The position numbers were made by a program, and so were the translations under genes. Below, one piece after another: positions 1-5,047 of a stretch of 5,656 bases of DNA (positions are counted from its first letter, which is position 1; each line of letters opens with the position of its first letter). Source of the DNA: an uncultured Bacteroidales bacterium (GTDB lineage Bacteria > Bacteroidota > Bacteroidia > Bacteroidales > Muribaculaceae); the NCBI GenBank assembly GCA_900554345.1, contig USHH01000150.1, forward strand, positions 1 to 5,656, read 5' to 3'. The notes under the pieces were generated by a model. That model saw only the letters and a program-made list of their open reading frames with translations. It was not told where the DNA came from and searched no databases.

Positions 1-26
1 CATGTTTCCCCACCGGCGCTGGATGC

Positions 27-73
27 CGCTGACTCGCCTGCCATTGAAACGTGCCGGAGGCACGTCCCTACAA
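27..73 (+). repeat. Palindromic interspersed repeat, left copy
   Basis: Positions 49-73 are an exact 25-bp reverse complement of 4647-4671. The core at 49-65 is itself a palindrome, ACGTGCC-GGA-GGCACGT (7-bp stem, 3-base loop), followed by TCCCTACAA. Two further short blocks upstream, CGCTGAC (27-33) and GCCTGCCA (36-43), recur in the same order beside the other copy, so the element may be longer than 25 bp. It resembles REP-like or MITE-like intergenic palindromes; no transposase is present. It lies 32 bp past the stop of the 609-residue gene and its hairpin could end up in that gene's 3' RNA. The identity between copies is certain; the element class is inference. Confidence 0.8.
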
Positions 74-104
74 TCCAGATTCAGAATGACTTGGATAGGT
101 TGGA

Positions 105-1934
105 TCATCGGGCAACCTTGCGGGAGAGGCGTGAGCCGTCGGAGAGGGTCTCCACCAGGATGTAGATGCCATGCTCCGGACGGTCGACGCGCAGACCATG
201 GAGATTGTAGTATTCGCGGCTTACGACATCGGTAGAGGTAACGCTCCCAACGCCGTCGTCTCCTACGTAATATGAGGAAGCGCAGTTGACGGGCACGCCG
301 CCCACTTTGTTGAGCACGACACCCACGGCGCGAACCTTCTCAAAGTCGGTCACTATATGCTCTCCATCGAGGTTCTTCACTTCCTCAATCGGGATAAGGG
401 TCTCGTATTCATAGTATTCCTTGGCTTTCATCGAGGAGGGTAGAGAACCCGGGCATCCTTTAACCTGGGGATACCATACCACGATGTCGTTGAAGGTAAG
501 GCCGGTGACATGACTGTCTTTGCCTACGAAGAGATCCCAGAAGGGACCGGTCTGTTCCCCTTCGGCCGGATAGTCGGCGTAGGAATTGCTCTGTTCCCAC
601 GATGGATCCGAGAGTCCGTCGGCGAGCAGCGCGACGCTCCACACATAGTTTCCATCCTCGATGTCGCGCAGGAACCTCACTTTCGACACGGCCTTAAGGG
701 TGGTGTGGGAGTCATCGGCCCATGAGAGGTCGACCGAGACATCACATGAAGCAGGTTGAGAAGCGATCTGCTCCCAACGGGCCAACACGGTGCCGGGGTC
801 TATCTGGGAGTTGCGGTTGATGCAGGCTGCCGGATAGCCCTGCACGGGAATCGGGAAATACATCGGGTCGATGCATGTCATGGCTCCGTTCTCGAAGCTT
901 GTGGAATGATAGGAGAGGGCCACGAACTGGTCGCCATAGAAGAGCTTGCCCTGCTCCATCATGACGTAGCCGCGCGGACACCATCCGCATTTCAGCCCGG
1001 TGAACTCCTCCACCAATGGACGGTTGGGAGCGAGGAAGTCGAGCACCTCGGCCTGGACCTCGCGGTCGGCGTCGAGCGAGCCGTTGGGCTTGCCGTTGAC
1101 ATTCGTTATGGAGAATGAGAGGGATGCCTCGCCCAGCTCCTTGCCCGCAGGCAGTTGTACACTTGTCTCCACACCTCTGCCGAAAACACCGGGCACCGGC
1201 TCCGGGGCTGTCCAGCTTCCTTTGCCGGAAAGGGTCCCGATGCTGTATTCATAATCGAAAGACTCGAGCTGCGATTTGCCATGGTTGTAGACGGTCACCG
1301 GCACGTCGATTCCCTCTTCAAGACTCATATACACCTTGGCTGGAAGAGCTGCGACTGCGGCATCCGACGCCACGTCGCCATCCAGAAACACCGTAATCGC
1401 GCTCACGAGATTCTCCCTCGAGGCGTAGTCTGCCCATTTAAGTTGCGATGAAGTGGCGTGGAGGAAGAAGCCTCCTTTTGTATCGCCCTGAGCCACGGCT
1501 ATGGGTTTGAGGTTGCCGGGTGTTTCCTGTGTGAGGGAGTAGCCCACATAGAGGCCCTCGGCGGGAATCTCCACCGGCTCGGCGAAAGTGGCCTCGATCA
1601 CTCCGTTGTAGCAGGTAGCCTTCACGGTGCAGATGTCGGGGTCGTTGACCTTCACGCCGTCCTGGGTCTTTGTCTTTAGCTCACTGGAGAGCCAGCCGCT
1701 GACATTGGTGAGCAATGATGAGGATGCCGATGTGTTTACACGGAATCCGGTGACTTTCTTACCGGTGAGGTCGGGATTGCCCAGCTGTACTGCTACATCG
1801 TATGTCTGTGCCTTGCCGAAGCCGTATTCCTGCTCCGGATTGCCGAATGTGTTGCATGTGAAATCGATAGTCTCAGCCCATACGGCGGCTGGGGCGCCTA
1901 TCATGAATGATATTAAGATAGCTCTGTAATTCAT
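105..1934 (-). CDS. Exported Omp28-like protein with thioredoxin-like CGWC domain and C-terminal tail
   Basis: A 609-residue protein starting at ATG 1934-1932 and ending at TGA 107-105. Residues 1-20 form a short signal peptide with a probable cut after AVWA; there is no lipobox cysteine, so it does not look like a lipoprotein. Residues about 21-190 are a beta-rich N-terminal region, and about 190-297 look like an Ig/CARDB-type domain. A thioredoxin-like domain follows: EEFTGLKCGWCPRG with the redox pair Cys316/Cys319, and a later GYP (Pro368) in the place of the thioredoxin cis-proline. This combination is typical of Omp28-like proteins of Bacteroidales. Ten cysteines occur in the precursor. 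The last 35 residues (YYNLHGLRV ... SDGS ... RKVAR) match the C-terminal tail style of exported Bacteroidales proteins and resemble that of the upstream gene product. The start is 93 bp after the preceding stop and no clear ribosome binding site is seen, which is common in this phylum. Surface or secreted location is inferred; substrate is unknown, and disulfide activity is untested. Confidence 0.9.
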   Translation of the reverse strand: MNYRAILISFMIGAPAAVWAETIDFTCNTFGNPEQEYGFGKAQTYDVAVQLGNPDLTGKKVTGFRVNTSASSSLLTNVSGWLSSELKTKTQDGVKVNDPDICTVKATCYNGVIEATFAEPVEIPAEGLYVGYSLTQETPGNLKPIAVAQGDTKGGFFLHATSSQLKWADYASRENLVSAITVFLDGDVASDAAVAALPAKVYMSLEEGIDVPVTVYNHGKSQLESFDYEYSIGTLSGKGSWTAPEPVPGVFGRGVETSVQLPAGKELGEASLSFSITNVNGKPNGSLDADREVQAEVLDFLAPNRPLVEEFTGLKCGWCPRGYVMMEQGKLFYGDQFVALSYHSTSFENGAMTCIDPMYFPIPVQGYPAACINRNSQIDPGTVLARWEQIASQPASCDVSVDLSWADDSHTTLKAVSKVRFLRDIEDGNYVWSVALLADGLSDPSWEQSNSYADYPAEGEQTGPFWDLFVGKDSHVTGLTFNDIVVWYPQVKGCPGSLPSSMKAKEYYEYETLIPIEEVKNLDGEHIVTDFEKVRAVGVVLNKVGGVPVNCASSYYVGDDGVGSVTSTDVVSREYYNLHGLRVDRPEHGIYILVETLSDGSRLSRKVAR

Positions 1935-1952
1935 AATCGGGAGAATTTAAAT

Positions 1953-1982
1953 GCGCCCCGGCCCGCATGGGTGCCGGGGCGC
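1953..1982 (-). terminator. Strong GC hairpin between the two large genes (possible terminator or leader structure)
   Basis: Arms 1953-1962 (GCGCCCCGGC) and 1973-1982 (GCCGGGGCGC) are perfectly complementary over 10 bp around a 10-base loop. In the direction of the genes it is followed by ATTTAAATT, a weak T-run, 45 bp past the stop of the 837-residue gene. It also sits only 18 bp before the start codon of the 609-residue gene. It may therefore end transcription, cap the 3' end of the first message by blocking nucleases, or shape the leader of the second. The structure is certain; the function is not. Confidence 0.5.
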
Positions 1983-2027
1983 TTCCATTTACCATTATTA
2001 TGCTTATGAAAAAACTACTGTCCTTGC

Positions 2028-4541
2028 TTATTTCACGATCTCCTTGCGGACGGATCCATCAGACATCATGATGATCACGAGGCCCTTGTAATCGTCGCCC
2101 ACGCGCACACCGGAGGTGTTGAAGCGTGCGGTCTCCACGGCGTCGGCTGCGATCTCGGCTCTGTCGGTGATATAGGAGTCGCCGGTGGCCATATCCACTG
2201 CCATCACGTCGCTCGATGTGGAGTATGTGATCTCGTTCTCAAGCTTGTATTGCGATACGGGCTGGAATGCGTAGAGCTGGCTGTCATTGAGGCCTGTGAA
2301 GGTGTAGGAGCCTGTGCCGGCGGGCACTGTGACTTCGGAGGCGAGTGTGCGGAGCAGGTCGCCTGCCTTCACGTCCTGGGTGATATCGAATGCGCCGAGG
2401 GCGAAGGGGGTGTAGTTGTAGGTCGAGAATTTGACACGCTCGCCTTCCCTCACGCTTTCAGCCGGGATGGTGAGATAACCGTTGATGTAGCCATCCTCAG
2501 GCACCTGTATGTAGCTTGACAGGCCACACTCGAGGAAGTCGATGACAAATGACTCGCCATACATGCCGTAGAGCTCGATGTAGACGTAATACTCACCGTT
2601 GGCCGGGTTGACAGGGAGTGCCGGCGAGATAAGCTCGCTGTAGTAGTCGGCGTTGCCGATGAGGTTCTGTCCTACGATATTGTTATTGCCGCTCCAGCCG
2701 GGCATGTCGGTGTAGTCGTCGAGATAGCCTGCGCCGTTGTTGATAGGAACCATTGAGTCAAGACCACTGCCGCCTGAACATTTGGAGAAAGTCTCGTTGA
2801 AGATCTCGCAGTCGTCTTCATCAGCCTCCACCTTCACGACATCGAAGTTGCGCACGAGGAAGTTCTGCGCCTTGGGAGCGTCGATCCAGTTGGCTGTATA
2901 GCTGCCGTTGCCTATGTTGGTGGCCTTGAGAAGGGCCGGAGCGGCCACGCCGAAGGCATGGTGCTTCTCACCGATGGTGAAGTCAAGTACATTGTGGCTT
3001 CGTACGCGATACCAGTATTCTGTCTCGGGATCAAGGCCGGTGAAGGTATAGCTGCAGGGATCACCGTGCTCGGTGTTGCCGTAATAGTTATAGGCATAGT
3101 CGTCATCGGTGGGATCGTAGACCGAGCTGCCATCGGCTCTTACGAGCTCGAAAGGACGCTCACCCCAGACTTTCACATTGTCGAGCACGAGGGAGTTGCC
3201 CTCCTTGAAGCCTTCGGGGTAGAGGCGGACTGATTTATATATGCCTTCAAACCTCTCACCCTCCATGATGTAGTTGATGTAATATCCGGAAGGTACGTAG
3301 AAGGCGTCGCAGACCACTTGTGCCAGAGGCTGCCAGCCGTCGTCGGTAAGACCGTCGACAAGGAGAGTCCCGAGGAACCACTGGGGATCGAAGTCATCGT
3401 TGGTATAGCCGTCGGGAAGATCGAAGTAAGCCGAGAAAGACAGGAAGCCGAGCGTGCCGCCGAATTCCGGGGTTACCAAAGCTGCGTCAACGCCATTGCT
3501 GTTGAAGCGGAGACCCTTCGACTCATTGACACCGATGCCGTCTTCAACCGTGGCGTCGGCTGTGACTCCTTCAGGGAGGGTGCCGTTCTCGAAGTCGTAG
3601 GTGTCATCGATACCCTTGTCGGCGGTATAGTTCACCTTCCAGAGGTCGATATAGTAGTTGAACGAGCGGCGTACGGGATCCCAGTTGATGGTGAAGCCGT
3701 CATCGGTGAATTTAGAGGGCTCACGCACAACAGGACATGCCAGGAAAGTGGCTGCATCGGAGATCTTGATATAGTCGATCTCGATGGCGTCGCCGGTACG
3801 GAATGAGAGGTAGCCGTCTTTGTCGGCTCCTTCGTTGCGGAAGGTGAAGGTCAGGTCAACCCATCCGTCGTTTTCGTAGATCTGGCCGCTCTTCAGCGAG
3901 CCGCCCGTGTCGGTGACAGGAAGCCGTGCGCCGTCATAGCCGCCTACAACGGCCATTACAGAGAAGCTCGAGCCTGGAGTTGTGGTATAGCCTATCTCGT
4001 TGTCGGCACCCCAGAATGTCTTGGCGTAGCGGGCACGCACCGTCACGGTCAGGTCGCCTGAATACTCGCCGAGAGGGGTGTTGATGTAGGCGTCCATCAT
4101 GGGGTTGTATGCCTGGAGCACAATGGATCCGTTCTTGCCTGCGTATACCCAGTCGCCCTCCCATGTGCCGCTGTTGGGGGTGTACTCGTTGTCCATGTAG
4201 CGCCCGGGCTCGAAGTAATGGCTGGCCACTACTTCGGCATAGCGCTCTCCAAGACCTTCGATTGTCTCGGTCTCGCCAGCGGGTACTCCGCTGAAATCCT
4301 CTTCAAGGAGGGTCTGGGCGCGCGTCACGCCAGGCTCCTTCTGCTCGGGCACCTTCAGGGGCTCGGGTGTCACGTCGCTTGTGGAGAGGATTTTCGGACG
4401 CTTTGTCTCCTCGGCGGCAGCTTTGCTGTCGACCGGTTTCAGATGGATGCGCTCGCCGGCAAGTGTCGTGCCGGCGACGCCCGCTGCGAGCAGGAGCGCT
4501 GTTCCGATCAGGGTAGATGTTGTTTTCATATATCGTTTCAT
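2028..4541 (-). CDS. Exported multidomain protein with jelly-roll-like and fibronectin type III-like modules
   Basis: An 837-residue protein if translated from ATG 4541-4539; stop TAA 2030-2028. The frame is open to an ATG at 4598, but that start would put 19 non-hydrophobic residues before the signal peptide and would lie inside the leader hairpins. ATG 4529 (MKTTSTL) is a second possible start. The signal peptide spans residues 1-28 (cut near TTLA-GE). Next come a jelly-roll-like module (about 78-262, ending IEIDYIKI), a fibronectin III-like first half (268-306, FTINWDPV), a second jelly-roll-like module (315-461, ending LDNVKVWG), the fibronectin closing half (463-523, YTFTGLDPETEYWYRVRS), another first half (534-577, SYTANWIDAP), a third jelly-roll-like module (578-724, ending FALGAFDIT) and its closing half (YTFTGLNDSQLY). 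A tail at 806-837 (RFNTSGVRV ... SDGS) resembles that of the downstream gene product. No catalytic motif is visible; an adhesive or glycan- or protein-binding surface role is the likeliest reading. Domain limits are by eye. Confidence 0.88.
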   Translation of the reverse strand: MKRYMKTTSTLIGTALLLAAGVAGTTLAGERIHLKPVDSKAAAEETKRPKILSTSDVTPEPLKVPEQKEPGVTRAQTLLEEDFSGVPAGETETIEGLGERYAEVVASHYFEPGRYMDNEYTPNSGTWEGDWVYAGKNGSIVLQAYNPMMDAYINTPLGEYSGDLTVTVRARYAKTFWGADNEIGYTTTPGSSFSVMAVVGGYDGARLPVTDTGGSLKSGQIYENDGWVDLTFTFRNEGADKDGYLSFRTGDAIEIDYIKISDAATFLACPVVREPSKFTDDGFTINWDPVRRSFNYYIDLWKVNYTADKGIDDTYDFENGTLPEGVTADATVEDGIGVNESKGLRFNSNGVDAALVTPEFGGTLGFLSFSAYFDLPDGYTNDDFDPQWFLGTLLVDGLTDDGWQPLAQVVCDAFYVPSGYYINYIMEGERFEGIYKSVRLYPEGFKEGNSLVLDNVKVWGERPFELVRADGSSVYDPTDDDYAYNYYGNTEHGDPCSYTFTGLDPETEYWYRVRSHNVLDFTIGEKHHAFGVAAPALLKATNIGNGSYTANWIDAPKAQNFLVRNFDVVKVEADEDDCEIFNETFSKCSGGSGLDSMVPINNGAGYLDDYTDMPGWSGNNNIVGQNLIGNADYYSELISPALPVNPANGEYYVYIELYGMYGESFVIDFLECGLSSYIQVPEDGYINGYLTIPAESVREGERVKFSTYNYTPFALGAFDITQDVKAGDLLRTLASEVTVPAGTGSYTFTGLNDSQLYAFQPVSQYKLENEITYSTSSDVMAVDMATGDSYITDRAEIAADAVETARFNTSGVRVGDDYKGLVIIMMSDGSVRKEIVK

Positions 4542-4593
4542 GTCTCCGGGGTTGTGGATTGTCGGCGCCGGAGACGGAGACTGTATCTCCGGC
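4542..4593 (-). promoter_or_regulatory. Leader with mutually exclusive hairpins next to the start codon
   Basis: Read on the minus strand, GCCGGAGA (4593-4586) pairs perfectly with TCTCCGGC (4574-4567), an 8-bp stem. The overlapping segment GTCTCCGG (4575-4568) can instead pair over 8 bp with CCGGAGAC (4549-4542), which abuts the ATG at 4541 and holds its only Shine-Dalgarno-like GGAG. A tandem copy, GTCTCCG at 4581-4575, could also pair with it. The first fold leaves the start region free; the second hides it. The complementarities are directly visible; control of translation is inference. Confidence 0.45.
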
Positions 4594-4611
4594 AACAATT
4601 TTCTGATTGTT
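4594..4611 (-). repeat. Short inverted repeat in the leader of the 837-residue gene
   Basis: AACAAT (4594-4599) and ATTGTT (4606-4611) form a 6-bp inverted repeat with a 6-base spacer. It directly abuts the 8-bp hairpin at 4567-4593, so an RNA covering both could stack the two stems. It could equally be a DNA-binding site close to the promoter. Confidence 0.4.
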
Positions 4612-4632
4612 CTTTATATAATCTTTATATAA
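4611..4632. repeat. Perfect 11-bp tandem repeat, AT-rich
   Basis: TCTTTATATAA occurs twice without a gap, at 4611-4621 and 4622-4632. The unit is about one helical turn. On the minus strand it lies just downstream of TACATTTT (4638-4631), a 7-of-8 match to the Bacteroidetes -7 box TAnnTTTG, but no good -33 TTTG is seen. The stretch is probably part of the promoter or initial transcribed region of the 837-residue gene; this is tentative. Confidence 0.6.
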
Positions 4633-4646
4633 AATGTAGATCCGGC

Positions 4647-4709
4647 TTGTAGGGACGTGCCTCCGGCACGTATCCCTGCCGACCGATGCCTGGCAGGCTC
4701 CGGTCAGCG
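4647..4709 (-). repeat. Palindromic interspersed repeat, right copy (inverted)
   Basis: Positions 4647-4671 are the exact reverse complement of 49-73, with the core hairpin ACGTGCC-TCC-GGCACGT at 4655-4671. Reading on the minus strand, CGCTGAC (4709-4703) and GCCTGCCA (4698-4691) precede the core in the same order as in the left copy, but with 19 instead of 5 bases between the second block and the core. The extra bases contain a second hairpin, CCTGCC (4675-4680) with GGCAGG (4692-4697). The end of the small 51-codon gene, including its TGA stop, falls in the outermost block. It lies between that gene and the 837-residue gene and could end or stabilise the small transcript. Confidence 0.75.
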
Positions 4710-4859
4710 TCTTTCGGAAATCGGTATTGACGTCGTATTGGTGTTTTCCTGGTCATTGTCGTTGTGGGGCGACTGACCGGCATATACCACCCCTCCGCCA
4801 CCTACTATCGCGATGGCCAGTGCTGCTGAAGCAATCTGTTTTTTTGTTGATTTTGCCAT
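4704..4859 (-). CDS. Small exported or membrane peptide (51 residues), unknown function
   Basis: Start ATG 4859-4857, stop TGA 4706-4704. An upstream in-frame ATG at 4907 is rejected because it lies before the expected transcription start of the nearby promoter box and would spoil the signal-peptide shape. The peptide has a basic start (MAKSTKK), a hydrophobic stretch at residues 9-27 with four glycines in a row (20-23), and a VYA-G junction that fits signal peptidase I cleavage. The remaining 24 residues are polar, rich in Asn, Asp, Gln, Ser and Thr, and end in SERR; they contain no cysteine. It could be an exported small peptide or a single-pass membrane peptide. It sits between an AraC-type regulator and two exported proteins. 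I recognise no family. A TAnnTTTG promoter box 46 bp upstream supports expression, but shortness leaves some doubt. Confidence 0.6.
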   Translation of the reverse strand: MAKSTKKQIASAALAIAIVGGGGVVYAGQSPHNDNDQENTNTTSIPISERR

Positions 4860-4904
4860 GTCGTATATGGTTTTTAAGGTTAATCCGTCAAAAATCTGAC
4901 GTGG

Positions 4905-4939
4905 CAAAAGTATAGCGAATCACGCAAATATGATGCAAA
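4905..4939 (-). promoter_or_regulatory. Bacteroidetes-type promoter of the small peptide gene
   Basis: On the minus strand TACTTTTG (4912-4905) is a full match to the Bacteroidetes -7 consensus TAnnTTTG. A TTTG at 4939-4936 is a candidate -33 box, with a 23-bp gap that is a little longer than the usual 19-21; another TTTG at 4928-4925 is too close. Transcription would begin near 4898-4900, giving a leader of about 40 bases. A 5-bp inverted repeat, CGTCA (4886-4890) and TGACG (4897-4901), straddles the expected start site and could be an operator. Confidence 0.55.
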
Positions 4940-4947
4940 AAATCAAT

Positions 4948-4985
4948 GAAGTTTGTTCTTATGACGGCTGATAAGAACAAACTTC
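4948..4985 (-). terminator. Perfect 15-bp inverted repeat, probable terminator of the regulator gene
   Basis: GAAGTTTGTTCTTAT (4948-4962) and its exact reverse complement (4971-4985) flank an 8-base loop. In the direction of the regulator gene it comes 62 bp after the stop and is followed by ATTGATTTTTTG, a T-tract starting a few bases past the stem. This fits an intrinsic terminator, although the stem is AT-rich. It also lies directly upstream of the promoter at 4905-4939, so a protein-binding role is an alternative. Confidence 0.5.
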
Positions 4986-5019
4986 CTTAATTAGAACATT
5001 CATCGGCGTTGATTAGAAC
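4971..5019. promoter_or_regulatory. Array of three ATWAGAAC boxes, candidate operator
   Basis: ATAAGAAC (4971-4978), ATTAGAAC (4990-4997) and ATTAGAAC (5012-5019) are in the same orientation, 19 and 22 bp apart from start to start. An inverted copy, GTTCTTAT, is at 4955-4962 as part of the 15-bp hairpin arm. A weaker GATTGAAAC follows at 5032-5040. Direct repeats spaced by about two helical turns are the usual layout for AraC-family binding, and an AraC-type gene ends at 5048. The boxes are visible; binding is inference. Confidence 0.4.
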
Positions 5020-5038
5020 CTTTACTGCGCCGATTGAA
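4999..5038. repeat. Inverted repeat around the third box
   Basis: ATCGGCG (5002-5008) and CGCCGAT (5028-5034) are perfectly complementary, and TTC (4999-5001) with GAA (5036-5038) extends the match across one unpaired T. The 19-base spacer contains the third ATWAGAAC box. It lies 10 bp past the regulator stop codon and may be a 3' RNA structure or part of an operator. Confidence 0.45.
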
Positions 5039-5047
5039 ACATGACGG

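Noticed and set aside
3..32. Possible end of a plus-strand gene with TGA at 30-32
   Set aside because: Only nine codons are in view, with no recognisable protein features, so coding cannot be judged.
2..235. Open frame of 77 codons on the plus strand
   Set aside because: It runs through the palindromic repeat and then antisense into the end of the 609-residue gene; its product is Arg-rich with no domain or export signal, typical of a spurious frame over such repeats.
3318..3806. Plus-strand open frame of 162 codons
   Set aside because: It lies wholly antisense to the 837-residue gene, whose domain motifs, signal peptide and tail are convincing; the long shadow frame follows from the GC-rich third positions.
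4542..4598. N-terminal extension of the 837-residue protein by 19 residues from ATG 4598
   Set aside because: The added residues precede an otherwise normal signal peptide and are encoded by the self-complementary leader; ATG 4541 with MKRYMKTT is a better start.
4218..4652. Plus-strand open frame of 144 codons
   Set aside because: It is antisense to the signal peptide and leader of the 837-residue gene and crosses the tandem repeat and hairpins; no recognisable protein features.
4860..4907. N-terminal extension of the small peptide by 16 residues from ATG 4907
   Set aside because: The ATG overlaps the -7 promoter box at 4905-4912 and so would not be transcribed from it; MAKSTKK from 4859 gives a standard signal-peptide start.
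4941..5047. CRISPR array or tRNA-like structure in the repeat-rich intergenic region
   Set aside because: The repeated units are only 8 bp with unequal spacing and there are no spacer-sized units; no cloverleaf can be drawn.
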